Of a stretch of DNA of 54,250 nt, positions 8,007 through 16,019 are shown piece by piece. The stretch is from Agromyces terreus (GTDB taxonomy: Bacteria > Actinomycetota > Actinomycetes > Actinomycetales > Microbacteriaceae). Within the stretch, counting starts at the first letter, position 1. Each line of letters opens with the position of its first letter. The stretch is from positions 1 through 54,250 of the forward strand of contig NZ_WBIS01000013.1 of NCBI RefSeq assembly GCF_009749465.1. The letters run 5' to 3'. The position numbers were made by a program, and so were the translations under genes. Below the pieces are notes generated by a model that had not been told where the DNA came from, searched no databases, and saw only the letters and a program-made list of their open reading frames with translations.

Positions 8007-8497
8007 GACGCGACGACGTTCGCGACGAAGGCGCGCGTGCGACGGGCGAGGCCCTCGATGCGCTCGAGCTCGCGCAGGCTCGGCAGCACCTCGGACGGTC
8101 CGGCCGGGCGGCCGAGGCGCACCGTCTCCTGACAGGCGAGGTCGCTGCACATGTACGTGCCGACGCTGTCGCCGCGCTCACCGGCCGGGCCGGCCTTTCG
8201 CGCCGAGATGATCGCGACCTGGTCGGCGGGCTGCTGGGTGTGGCAGAGGTTGCAGATGGCCGCGCGATGGTGCGACCCGCTCGCGGCGGGCGTGCGCAGT
8301 ACGACGCCGACGGGTTCGCCGTCGAGCTCGGTCACGAGGTACCCGCGCGTGGGGATGCGCGGATCGCGCCAGGCGAAGGCGTCGAGATGCGCCCACTCGG
8401 TCACGAAGAACGAGACCGGGAGCGAGAGCTGCTCGAGCTCGGTCTCGGAGGCGTTGCGGATCGCCGCGCGCACCTCGGTCTCGCTCAACGCTCGCAT
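8000..8497 (-). CDS. FBP-domain zinc-finger protein, paralogue 2
   Basis: 165-aa paralogue of the gene at 7234-7725. The same order of motifs is present: AFAWRDPRIPTRGYLVTELDG in the first half, then the zinc ligands CNLC near residue 80 and CSDLAC near residue 112, then a charged helical tail. The ATG at 8497 (MRALSETEV) is chosen since upstream codons give unstructured sequence. The two copies lie in tandem on the same strand, 274 nt apart, and have diverged substantially, so the duplication is old. Probable role: EF-G/ribosome-associated factor, from family knowledge only. Confidence 0.8.
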   Translation of the reverse strand: MRALSETEVRAAIRNASETELEQLSLPVSFFVTEWAHLDAFAWRDPRIPTRGYLVTELDGEPVGVVLRTPAASGSHHRAAICNLCHTQQPADQVAIISARKAGPAGERGDSVGTYMCSDLACQETVRLGRPAGPSEVLPSLRELERIEGLARRTRAFVANVVASV

Positions 8498-8569
8498 GCA
8501 CACCCCATTCGCCGGTCTCGGTCGCTCGGTCGTCGCGAACCGCGACCGCACCCTACGATCCCATCACCG

Positions 8570-9643
8570 TCAGCCGATCGTGTCGACCACGGCCAGCACC
8601 TTGGCGCGCAGCTCGTCGGAGATCGGCGCCGACCCGGCGTCGTCGGCCGCGACATCCTGCCCCTCGGCGCTCGCGACCCACTCGAGGTAGGCCTGCACGA
8701 TCTCGCCCTCGCTCTCGTCGGCGTACTGCCGGCAGGCGATGACGTAGCTCACGAGCACGAGCGGGTACACGTCGGCCTCGTCGGTCGCGCGGTCGATGTC
8801 GATGACGAGGTCGCCCTCGGCGCGGCCGGCCTCGACGGGCGAGACGTCGACGATGGCGGCCGCGGATGCCGCGTCGGGCGCCACGACGTCGTCGCCGACC
8901 ACGAGCGAGGCGACGCCCATGCCCTGGGCGCGCGAGGCATCGAGGTAGCCGATGACGTTGACGCCGTCGCGGATGACGCCGGCGATGCCCGAACTGCCCT
9001 GCGCGGCCTCGCCCTGGAACGGGAAGGCGTCGTCGGGCTCGTCGGGCCACTCGGCGGGGGCGGCCTCGTGCAGGTAGTCGGTGAAGTTCCACGTGGTGCC
9101 GCTGTCGTCGGAACGGTGCACGGCGGTGATGCGCGCATCGGGCAGCGCGGCCCCCGGGTTCAGCGCGACGAGCGCCGGGTCGTTCCAGCGGTCGAGGTCG
9201 CCGCTGAAGATGCGGGCGACGGATGCCGCGTCGAGGTGCAGTTCGTCGACCCCGTCGATGTTGAACGCGAGCACGATCGGCGAGAGGTACACGGGCAGGT
9301 CGACCGCCCCCGCGCCCGGGGCGCAGCGGCCCACGTCGCCGCTCGTCTGGTCGATCGCGAGGGCCGCGTCGCTGCCGGCGTACGAGACGGCGCCCGCGAG
9401 GAACTGGTCGCGACCGGCACCCGAGCCGGCAGGGTCGTAGTCGACGGTGACGCTGCCGTGCGCCTGCTGGAATCCGGCGATCCACACGTCTTGGGCGGCG
9501 CCCTGTGCCGAGGAGCCGGCGCCGTCGATGGTGCCGGAGAGGTCGCTCACGCCCTGCCCCTGCTCGTTCACGGCGCAGCCGGTGAGCAGGAGTGCGGTGA
9601 CGGCGAGGGTGCCGATGAGGGGGCCGGTCGTGGTCGCGCGCAT
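8570..9643 (-). CDS. pstS: PstS-like phosphate-binding lipoprotein
   Basis: 357-aa extracytoplasmic solute-binding protein. It has a lipoprotein signal with lipobox LLTGC (Cys at residue 23), then GTIDGAGSSAQGAAQDVWIAGF, the PstS phosphate-loop region, followed by DQFLAGAVSYAGSDAAL and HRSDDSGTTWNFTDYL, all characteristic of PstS. It would bind phosphate at the outer face of the membrane for a PstCAB transporter. No pstC, pstA or pstB is next to it; the downstream genes are the FBP proteins. It may therefore be a stand-alone or sensory copy, or serve a transporter encoded elsewhere. Confidence 0.88.
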   Translation of the reverse strand: MRATTTGPLIGTLAVTALLLTGCAVNEQGQGVSDLSGTIDGAGSSAQGAAQDVWIAGFQQAHGSVTVDYDPAGSGAGRDQFLAGAVSYAGSDAALAIDQTSGDVGRCAPGAGAVDLPVYLSPIVLAFNIDGVDELHLDAASVARIFSGDLDRWNDPALVALNPGAALPDARITAVHRSDDSGTTWNFTDYLHEAAPAEWPDEPDDAFPFQGEAAQGSSGIAGVIRDGVNVIGYLDASRAQGMGVASLVVGDDVVAPDAASAAAIVDVSPVEAGRAEGDLVIDIDRATDEADVYPLVLVSYVIACRQYADESEGEIVQAYLEWVASAEGQDVAADDAGSAPISDELRAKVLAVVDTIG

Positions 9644-9649
9644 GACTCC

Positions 9650-9655
9650 ATCGTA
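9650..9655 (-). promoter_or_regulatory. -10 element (TACGAT) for the PstS-like gene
   Basis: TACGAT on the minus strand ends 6 nt before the ATG at 9643, so the transcript is probably leaderless or nearly so. A GGAG lies too close to the ATG to be a normal ribosome-binding site. Confidence 0.45.
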
Positions 9656-9737
9656 TTGAGCCGACGTCGCCGTAGTCTGGACGCCCGCCCCGCGGCATCC
9701 GCCCGCCGCATGAACACGCCCGCCCCGCGTCATCCGC

Positions 9738-11132
9738 TCAGTCGATGACGGGCCAGGGCCGGTCGTCGGTGACCGGACACCAGCCGCCCGGCGTGCGCGA
9801 GTACTCGAACGCGGGGCCGTCGGCGACGAGCTTCGCGAGCGCCTCGAGGAACCGGTCGACGTCGTCGACGCTCGACCCGGCGCCGAGGCTCGCGCGCAGC
9901 CCGTTGGAGCGCGTCGAGATGCGGTCGAAGAACGGGTGCGCGCAGAAGCGGCCGGCGCGCACCGAGATGCCGTGCTCGGCGCCCAGGGCGGCGGCGACGA
10001 GCCCGACGGATCCGTGCTCGAGCTCGATCGTCGCGATCGCGAGGCGGTCGTGCGCGTCGTCGAAGCCGCGGATGACCCGCACGCCGGGGAGCGCATCGAG
10101 GCCGTCGTGCAGCCGGGCGGTGAGCTGCGCCTCGTGGGCCTCACGCTCGGCGTCGCCGAGGCGTTCGAGCTCGGCGAGCGCCCTGGCGAGCGCGGCGACG
10201 CCGACGACGTTCGGCGTGCCGGCCTCGTGGCGGTCGGCGCCCGTCTTCCAGGAGACGTCGTCGAGGCCGACGTGCTCGACGGCGCCGCCGCCGGCCAGGA
10301 ACGGGGTCGCCGCGTCGAGCCAGTCGGCGCGGCCGACGAGCGCGCCGGAGCCGAACGGAGCGTAGGCCTTGTGCCCCGAGAACGCGACGTAGTCGAGGTC
10401 GGATGCCGCGAGGTCGACGCGTCGGTGCGGCAGCAGCTGCGCGGCGTCGACTGCGATGCGGGCGCCGTGCGCGTGGGCGATGCGGGCGAGCTCGGCGATC
10501 GGGAGCACCTCGCCGGTGACGTTGGACGCGCCCGTCACCGAGAGCAGGGCGGCCGGTCGCGCGGCAAGCTCGGCCTCGAGCGCGGCGAGCGTCTCGGCGA
10601 TCGAGGGCCGCGCGACGACGACGCGACGGTCGCGCCACGGCAGCAGGTTCGCGTGGTGCTCGATGTCGAGCACCACGGTCTCCCCTGGCACGGCCGTGGC
10701 GAGCAGGTTGAGCGCCTCGGTCGTGTTGCGCGTGAAGACGACGAGGTCGCCGTCGCGGGCGCCGAGGTGACGGGCGACGGCGACGCGGGCGTCTTCGACG
10801 AGCGCGGTCGTGGCCTGCGACGGGTACCCGGAGCCGCGGTGCACGCTCGAGTAGTACGGCAGCAACCTCGCGACGTGCGCGGCGACCGAGGACAGCGCGG
10901 GGGCGGATGCCGCGACGTCGAGGTTGACGTGCCGCACCGTCGCGCCGCCCAGCACCGGGATCTCGAGGCCCGCGTCGGCGAGCTCGGCCAGCGGGCCGGC
11001 GAACGAGGAGGGGATGCGGCCGGTCGAGGCATCCGTCGCGGTGCTCGTCGCGGCCTCGGTCGAGGCATCCGGCATGCTCGCCGCCCCCGTCGTTCGCGCG
11101 GCGCGGACGGCGGTGGTCTCGGTGGCGATCAC
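9738..11132 (-). CDS. Class V aminotransferase / cysteine desulfurase-like PLP enzyme
   Basis: 464-aa fold-type I PLP enzyme of the NifS/SufS/CsdA class. The PLP lysine is in FSGHKAYAPFGSGALVG, the cofactor aspartate in ARIAVDAAQLLPHR, and a substrate-binding region in VHRGSGYPSQATTALVEDAR. FCAHPFF near the C-terminus includes a cysteine in the region where desulfurases carry their active-site loop. The GTG at 11132 has GAGGAG just upstream. About 40 N-terminal residues are Ala/Thr/Ser-rich and probably disordered. No Suf or Isc partner genes are nearby, so cysteine desulfurase, selenocysteine lyase and other activities remain open. Confidence 0.82.
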   Translation of the reverse strand: MIATETTAVRAARTTGAASMPDASTEAATSTATDASTGRIPSSFAGPLAELADAGLEIPVLGGATVRHVNLDVAASAPALSSVAAHVARLLPYYSSVHRGSGYPSQATTALVEDARVAVARHLGARDGDLVVFTRNTTEALNLLATAVPGETVVLDIEHHANLLPWRDRRVVVARPSIAETLAALEAELAARPAALLSVTGASNVTGEVLPIAELARIAHAHGARIAVDAAQLLPHRRVDLAASDLDYVAFSGHKAYAPFGSGALVGRADWLDAATPFLAGGGAVEHVGLDDVSWKTGADRHEAGTPNVVGVAALARALAELERLGDAEREAHEAQLTARLHDGLDALPGVRVIRGFDDAHDRLAIATIELEHGSVGLVAAALGAEHGISVRAGRFCAHPFFDRISTRSNGLRASLGAGSSVDDVDRFLEALAKLVADGPAFEYSRTPGGWCPVTDDRPWPVID

Positions 11133-11459
11133 AGGGCTCTCCTCGGGGCGTGGTTCGTCGAGGCTATTGACGCCCGCGGGGCGCCTCAACCCCTCGCCGA
11201 CGCGCGCCGTCACAGCGTGCAACATTCGGCAACACGGCGCCGCTCGCAGGTTCGTCGAGATCGGGCACCGAGAACCCGTCCGGCGGACGTACGATGTGAA
11301 CACGGCGCGCACCGTCGGTGCCCGCCCCGCGAATCTGACGCGATGGCGCATCCGCGCCGCACGATCATCCGCCGACCGCGACCGTTCGAGCACCGACCGG
11401 CCCGGCCGACGCGGAACCCTCCGCACCCATCCGACGAGACCCAGGAGCACCCCACCGAC
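11133..11459. promoter_or_regulatory. Divergent intergenic region between aminotransferase and Stealth genes
   Basis: 327 nt without a convincing gene. On the minus strand TAGCCT (11161-11166) could be the -10 of the aminotransferase. On the plus strand TACGAT (11290-11295) could serve the Stealth gene, with a long leader. An in-frame ATG at 11343 could extend the Stealth protein by 39 residues, but it lacks a ribosome-binding site and encodes Arg/Pro-rich sequence. Confidence 0.4.
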
Positions 11460-13190
11460 GTGACGACGAGCGACCACGACGACCGCAGCCAGCCCGCACG
11501 CCAGACCGACCGGCACCGCCGGGGCGAAGCCTTCCGCCGACGAGAGCCGCGGTCCGAGCCGGGCCTGCGGCTCAGCGACGTGCCCGAGCTCGTGCTCGTC
11601 GGCGCGCCGGCCCTGAACGCGAGGTTCCGCCGCGACGACCTCGTGCTGCGCAAGGGCATGTGGAGCCTCCGCAACGGCCACGTCACGCCGCGCGAGTCGA
11701 TGGTCGAAGACCTCCTCGCCGTGGCATCCGCCCTCGACGACGCCGGCGTCGACCACCTGCTCGTGCGCCGCGACGACGACCGTCCGGTGCTCGCCGTCGA
11801 CCGCGCCCGGCGCAAGGAGATCACGGCGGTGCTCGCCGCGGCGTTCGCCGACGAACCGTTCTACGCGGCCACGGTCGCCCCCGCGAAGGCCGCTGCGGCG
11901 GCACCCGTGCTCGTGGCCGACGGCTCGCTCTCCGCGCACCGCAAGCCCGAGGCCGTGCGCCTCTACCGTCCCCGCGTCGAGCCCGTCGGGCGCCTGCGCT
12001 ACGGCGCCGAGTCGGCCGTGCAGCTCGAGTTCTGGCGCTTCGGCGAAGACGAGATCGAGGCCCCCGCCGAGAACGCGCTCATGCGCCGCACGCTGCCCCG
12101 CGGCGAGGCCGTCGACGACGTCGTGCACCTGCACGGTCGCGAGTGGCGCACGCTGGAGCACATGTTCGCGCCCCTCGCGAGCGACGTCGACTTCGAGATC
12201 GACCTCGTGTTCTCGTGGGTCGACGGATCGAGCGACGAGTTCCAGCGCGAGCGCGCGAAGCGCATGGCCAGCTACGTCGTCGGCGAGGGCGACGACTCCG
12301 AGGCCCGCTACCGCCAGATCGACGAGCTGAAGTACGCGCTGCGCTCCGTGCACCTGTTCGCCCCGTGGATCCGTCGCATCTTCATCTGCACCGACTCCCC
12401 TGCCCCGGCGTGGCTGGCGCGGCATCCGAAGGTCACCATCGTGCGCAGTGAGGAGATGTTCGCCGACCCCTCAGTGCTGCCCACCCACAACTCGCACGCC
12501 GTCGAGAGCCAGCTGCACAACATCGACGGCCTCGCCGAGCACTTCCTCTACTCGAACGACGACATGTTCTTCGGCCGCCCGCTCTCCCCCGGCATGTTCT
12601 TCTCACCCGGCGGCGTGACGAAGTTCGTCGAGGCCGCGACCCGCATCGGCCTCGGCGAGACCCACCCGGGCCGCTCGGGGTTCGAGAACGCCGCACGCGT
12701 GAACCGGGCGCTGCTGCGCGACCGCTTCGGCAAGGTCACCACCCGGCACCTCGAGCACTGCGCGGCCCCGCTGCGCAAGAGCGTGATGGCCGACCTCGAG
12801 GCCGCGTTCCCCGAGGACTTCCGCCGCACCGCCGCGAGCCGCTTCCGCTCGGCGACCGACATCTCGGTCACGAACTCGCTCTACCACTACTACGCGCTGC
12901 TCACCGGGCGCGCGGTCGTGCAGACCGATGCCCGCGTGAAGTACATCGAGACCACGCTGAAGCGGGCGCTCCCCGCGATGGAGCGCCTCCTGAAGCGCCG
13001 CGACCACGACATGTTCTGCCTGAACGACGGGAGCTTCCCCGAGATCTCGGTCGAGCAGCGCACGTCCGCGGTCATCGACTTCCTCGAGCACTACTTCCCG
13101 TTCCCCGCTCCGTGGGAGAAGGCGGCGGATGCCTCGGCAGCGGCGCCCGCGGCGCTCGGCGCCTCGGGCGGGCCCGACCTCACCGCCTGA
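11460..13190 (+). CDS. Stealth-family sugar phosphotransferase
   Basis: 576-aa Stealth protein, a family that transfers hexose-1-phosphate from nucleotide sugars to build phosphate-linked polysaccharides. CR1 is visible as IDLVFSWVDGSSDEF near residue 245. CR2 is QIDELKYALRSVHLFAPWIRRIF near 290, with FICTDSPAP and the HFLYSNDDMFFGRP active-site region. CR3 and CR4 follow, ending around HYFPFPAPWE near 555. The first ~200 residues are a variable N-terminal domain. The GTG start has AGGAG about 12 nt upstream; an in-frame ATG at 11343 is the alternative. It stands alone, so the polymer it makes (capsule or cell-wall glycan) is unknown. Confidence 0.9.
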   Translation: MTTSDHDDRSQPARQTDRHRRGEAFRRREPRSEPGLRLSDVPELVLVGAPALNARFRRDDLVLRKGMWSLRNGHVTPRESMVEDLLAVASALDDAGVDHLLVRRDDDRPVLAVDRARRKEITAVLAAAFADEPFYAATVAPAKAAAAAPVLVADGSLSAHRKPEAVRLYRPRVEPVGRLRYGAESAVQLEFWRFGEDEIEAPAENALMRRTLPRGEAVDDVVHLHGREWRTLEHMFAPLASDVDFEIDLVFSWVDGSSDEFQRERAKRMASYVVGEGDDSEARYRQIDELKYALRSVHLFAPWIRRIFICTDSPAPAWLARHPKVTIVRSEEMFADPSVLPTHNSHAVESQLHNIDGLAEHFLYSNDDMFFGRPLSPGMFFSPGGVTKFVEAATRIGLGETHPGRSGFENAARVNRALLRDRFGKVTTRHLEHCAAPLRKSVMADLEAAFPEDFRRTAASRFRSATDISVTNSLYHYYALLTGRAVVQTDARVKYIETTLKRALPAMERLLKRRDHDMFCLNDGSFPEISVEQRTSAVIDFLEHYFPFPAPWEKAADASAAAPAALGASGGPDLTA

Positions 13191-13219
13191 CGCCGGGCGT
13201 CCCGCGGCGCGCCGCCGTG

Positions 13220-13286
13220 CGGGAATCCCGTTCGAGCGCTCGCACCCCTGGAGCGCGGGATTCCCGCGGCAGAACGGGATTCTGCG
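13220..13286. repeat. Left inverted-repeat cluster flanking the AbiEi/nuclease-like gene
   Basis: Contains CGGGAATCCCGTTCGA (13220-13235), a CGGGATTCCCG palindrome (about 13257-13267) and ACGGGATTCTGCG (13274-13286). The first and third recur exactly, inverted, on the other side of the gene (14462-14477 and 14430-14442). Confidence 0.8.
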
Positions 13287-13386
13287 AGGAGCGACCGCTC
13301 CTCCCCAACCGGATGCACCACGGTGCTGGTCCACGTCTCGACGGCGACTCGAGCGTCGGCGGCGGGCGTTCGGCGATGCTCGACGC

Positions 13387-14394
13387 ATGCCGCAACGCCT
13401 CCCGCTCGATCCGCATGGCCTCGTGCACTTCGCAGACGTCCGAGCGCAGGGCCGTCACAGCGAACTGCGCGCGGCCGTCGCGAACGGCGACCTCGTCCAG
13501 ATCCGCCGCGGCGTCTACCGTGACGCGTCGAAGGCGCCCATCGGCACGGGTCCGGCGCCATCGCCGGCCGAACGCCGCCGAATCGAGTACCTCGCCGCGA
13601 CCCACGCGGTCGCACGCACCTTCTCCGCGCCGGTCTTCACGAGCTACTCCGCCGCCGTACTGCACGGGCTCCCCATCATCGGCCCCTGGCCGGCAGAGGT
13701 CTACATCCTCGCCCGCGGCCCCCACGGCCGCCGCCGCGCGGGTGTGGTCGAGGTCGCCCGCACGAAACCAGTCGAGTGCCTCGAGATCGACGGATGCCTC
13801 ACGACATCCGTCGAGTTCTCGCTGCTGCAGCTCGCCCGGCACGCGCCGCTCATCGCCGCCCTGACGGCGACGGATGCCGCACTCCACATCCCGCGGATCA
13901 CCGCACGGACCCCGCACACGACCCCCGACCGTCTGGCGGCGGAGCACATCCGCCTGAAGCCCTACGCTGGCAGCCGTCGGGCCGAGGCGGTGCTGTCGCG
14001 CGCGACACCGCTCGCGGACTCACCGCTCGAGACCGGCAGCCGGATCCTGATCGAGGAGCTCGGCTTCTCGGAACCGCAGCTGCAGCACGAACTCTGGCTG
14101 CCGGAGCTCGGCCGGCCCGCGTTCCTCGACTTCTTCTGGCCGGAGGTCGGAGTCGGCGTCGAGGTCGACGGTCGGGGAAAGTACCGCGCGGGCAGCCGAT
14201 CCGCCGACGGGACGGCCGTGGGCCGCGCCGTCGACGCCGTCATCAGCGAGAAGGACCGCGAGAACGCGATCCGGCGACAGGTGGCGGGCTTCGATCGTTG
14301 GGATTGGAACGACATGCTCGCCAGGGCTCCCGTCGAGGAGCGTCTGCTGCGCCTCGGCGTCCCGCGCACCAGACGGCGGCGGTATCTGACGTGA
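13387..14394 (+). CDS. AbiEi-type N-terminal domain protein with C-terminal nuclease-like domain
   Basis: 335-aa cytoplasmic protein. Residues 1-60 resemble the winged-helix antitoxin domain of AbiEi-type proteins (ELRAAVANGDLVQIRRGVYRD). Residues 70-120 contain the typical FTSYSAAVLHGLPIIGP. The last ~100 residues look like a small DUF559/Vsr-type restriction-endonuclease fold: LDFFWPEVGVGVEVDGRGKY (D and E-x-D around 255-265) followed by a charged helix with KDRENAIRRQ. Such fusions are common in Microbacteriaceae and are usually annotated as hypothetical. No AbiEii-type nucleotidyltransferase toxin is adjacent, so a classical type IV toxin-antitoxin pair is not supported. The ATG at 13387 is chosen because the conserved domain begins directly after it. 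Confidence 0.72.
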   Translation: MPQRLPLDPHGLVHFADVRAQGRHSELRAAVANGDLVQIRRGVYRDASKAPIGTGPAPSPAERRRIEYLAATHAVARTFSAPVFTSYSAAVLHGLPIIGPWPAEVYILARGPHGRRRAGVVEVARTKPVECLEIDGCLTTSVEFSLLQLARHAPLIAALTATDAALHIPRITARTPHTTPDRLAAEHIRLKPYAGSRRAEAVLSRATPLADSPLETGSRILIEELGFSEPQLQHELWLPELGRPAFLDFFWPEVGVGVEVDGRGKYRAGSRSADGTAVGRAVDAVISEKDRENAIRRQVAGFDRWDWNDMLARAPVEERLLRLGVPRTRRRRYLT

Positions 14395-14429
14395 CCGCTC
14401 GAGATGGCCCGCACGAATCCCGATCCCGC

Positions 14430-14477
14430 CGCAGAATCCCGTGATGCCGGGCTTCCGGTGATCGAACGGGATTCCCG
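14430..14477. repeat. Right inverted-repeat cluster flanking the AbiEi/nuclease-like gene
   Basis: CGCAGAATCCCGT (14430-14442) and TCGAACGGGATTCCCG (14462-14477) are exact inverted copies of the 13-bp and 16-bp elements at 13274-13286 and 13220-13235. Inner copy faces inner copy and outer faces outer, so the whole gene is bracketed symmetrically. Confidence 0.8.
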
Positions 14478-14493
14478 TCGGGCACACGCCGGG

Positions 14494-15438
14494 TCAGCGC
14501 GCGAGCACGGGCACCGGCATCGTGAACGGCGGGTCGTTCGGCACCGGCGGCGCGGCGGCATCCGGAATCGCGATGCCCGACGCGGCGAGCCGGCGTGCGC
14601 TCTCGTCGGCGTCGATCCAGTCGAGCGCGGGCGTCGTGCCGAGCGGCACGACCGAGTGCAGCACCGTCGTCGGGTACACGTGCACGAGGTTGAAGGCGCG
14701 CGCGCCGTCGCGCCCGCGGGTGCCGCCGACGGGCACGTTGAGGTCTTGCGTGTAGCAGCTCGCCGAGGCGACCGACACGGGGATGCCCGCGAACGTCGCC
14801 GTCGAGGAGTAGTGCAGGTGCCCGGCGATGATCGAGCGGATGTCGCTGCCCTCGACGACCTCGGCGAGGGAGGCCTGGTCGCGCAGCTCGACCGAGACGG
14901 CCAGGTCGAGCACGCTCGGCACGGGCGGGTGGTGCATCGCGAGGATCGTGCCGTGCGGCGCCGGGATCGACAACTCCTCGGCGAGCCAGTCGAGCTGCTC
15001 GGGCGCGACCTCGCCGTGGTGCTGCCCTGGCACGGTCGTGTCGAGCGTGATGACCCGCAGCCCGTTGACATCGTCGACCCGGTCGACCGGTCGGTACCCG
15101 CCGCGGGCGTCGTCGAGCAGCCCGCGGCGGAACGCGTCGCGGTCGTCGTGGTTGCCCATGACCCAGATCACGCGAGTGCCGAGACGTTCGGCGACCGGGT
15201 CGACGATGCGGCGGATGCGGTCGTACGCGTCGGGCTCGCCCTTGTCGGCGAGGTCGCCCGTGAAGACGATCGCCTCGGGGCGCCCGCCGGATGCCTCGAA
15301 CTCCTCGAACAGGCTCCGCAGGTGCTGTTCGCTCGCGACCCGGTCGTAGAGCCGCCCGCCCCCGGCGAGCAGGTGCGTGTCGCTGATGTGCAGGAGGAAG
15401 TGGTGCGGCCGCGGGTATTCGGCTGCGCGGGTTCTCAC
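14494..15438 (-). CDS. Metallophosphoesterase (cyclic nucleotide phosphodiesterase-like)
   Basis: 314-aa calcineurin-like phosphoesterase. The five metal-binding blocks are present: HISDTH (near residue 17), [10 protein letters not shown] (58), WVMGNHDDR (92), LAMHHPP (170) and AGHLHYS (208). The arrangement is that of the Icc/CpdA class III cyclic-nucleotide phosphodiesterases, but the substrate is not settled by sequence. There is no signal peptide. The GTG start at 15438 is the beginning of the conserved region and is not well supported by a ribosome-binding site. The gene is divergent from the HesB-like gene. Confidence 0.9.
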   Translation of the reverse strand: MRTRAAEYPRPHHFLLHISDTHLLAGGGRLYDRVASEQHLRSLFEEFEASGGRPEAIVFTGDLADKGEPDAYDRIRRIVDPVAERLGTRVIWVMGNHDDRDAFRRGLLDDARGGYRPVDRVDDVNGLRVITLDTTVPGQHHGEVAPEQLDWLAEELSIPAPHGTILAMHHPPVPSVLDLAVSVELRDQASLAEVVEGSDIRSIIAGHLHYSSTATFAGIPVSVASASCYTQDLNVPVGGTRGRDGARAFNLVHVYPTTVLHSVVPLGTTPALDWIDADESARRLAASGIAIPDAAAPPVPNDPPFTMPVPVLAR

Positions 15439-15488
15439 GAGGGCATCCCATCGTTCGGCGGCGACGCGCGACGTCGGGCGTCGCGCTC

Positions 15489-15494
15489 AACCTA
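15489..15494 (-). promoter_or_regulatory. -10 element (TAGGTT) for the metallophosphoesterase gene
   Basis: TAGGTT on the minus strand, about 50 nt upstream of the GTG at 15438; no clear -35. It would give a leader of about 45 nt. Confidence 0.35.
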
Positions 15495-15656
15495 GCCGAA
15501 CACGCCGAACTGAACGGCACATGAAGACGGAGTGTGACCGAGTCGAAACCTTCGAGGGGCGCCCAGTCTGGGACATCCGCTCGCCCGATGCAAGGGGTTG
15601 CGAGCATCCGACGGCTTCGGAAGGGTAGGACATTCGTGATCGCAGAGGAGGAGCAC

Positions 15657-15941
15657 ATGCTCACACTGACCGAGAACGCCAGCACCGTCGTCAAGGAGAT
15701 CGTCTCCCGCAACGGTGCCCCCGAGGGATCCGGGCTGCGCATCAACGCGCAGGACACCGCGGCGACCGAGTTCGCCGTGGCCGTCGTGCCGACGCCCGAT
15801 CCGACCGATTCCGTGGTCGAACAGGACGGCGCGCGCGTCTACCTTGGCGAGACCGCCGCGGTCGCCCTCACCGACAAGACGCTCGACGCGAAGGTCGGCG
15901 ACGACGGCCGCGTGTCGTTCGAGATCGGCCTGCAGGGCTGA
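15657..15941 (+). CDS. HesB/IscA-like small protein lacking cysteines
   Basis: 94-aa protein starting MLTLTENASTVVKEIV, like actinobacterial proteins annotated as HesB-family Fe-S assembly factors. It contains no cysteine at all, whereas A-type Fe-S carriers use three conserved cysteines. A role as cluster carrier is therefore unlikely; it may be a structural homologue with another function. The ATG at 15657 has a strong GAGGAGGAG ribosome-binding site. A 218-nt upstream region separates it from the divergent metallophosphoesterase gene, and a strong bidirectional hairpin follows. Confidence 0.8.
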   Translation: MLTLTENASTVVKEIVSRNGAPEGSGLRINAQDTAATEFAVAVVPTPDPTDSVVEQDGARVYLGETAAVALTDKTLDAKVGDDGRVSFEIGLQG

Positions 15942-15952
15942 CGCAGCAGACG

Positions 15953-15996
15953 AACGGCGGATGCCGCGGGGCTCGTGCTCCGCGGCATCCGCCGTT
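15953..15996. terminator. Bidirectional terminator with 17-bp perfect stem
   Basis: AACGGCGGATGCCGCGG (15953-15969) pairs perfectly with its complement at 15980-15996 across a 10-nt loop and is followed by TTT. It lies between convergent genes. The stem carries the GGATGC/GCATCC hexamer in both arms. Confidence 0.85.
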
Positions 15997-16019
15997 TCCG
16001 CGTGGTCGGGCGGTCGGGC

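Noticed and set aside
11343..11459. Stealth protein starting at the in-frame ATG 11343
   Set aside because: No ribosome-binding site or well-placed -10; the added 39 residues are Arg/Pro-rich, while the GTG at 11460 has AGGAG upstream. It remains possible.
13387..14394. Complete AbiE-type toxin-antitoxin pair
   Set aside because: Only an AbiEi-like domain is seen; no nucleotidyltransferase (AbiEii) gene is adjacent, and the C-terminal half looks like a nuclease fold instead.
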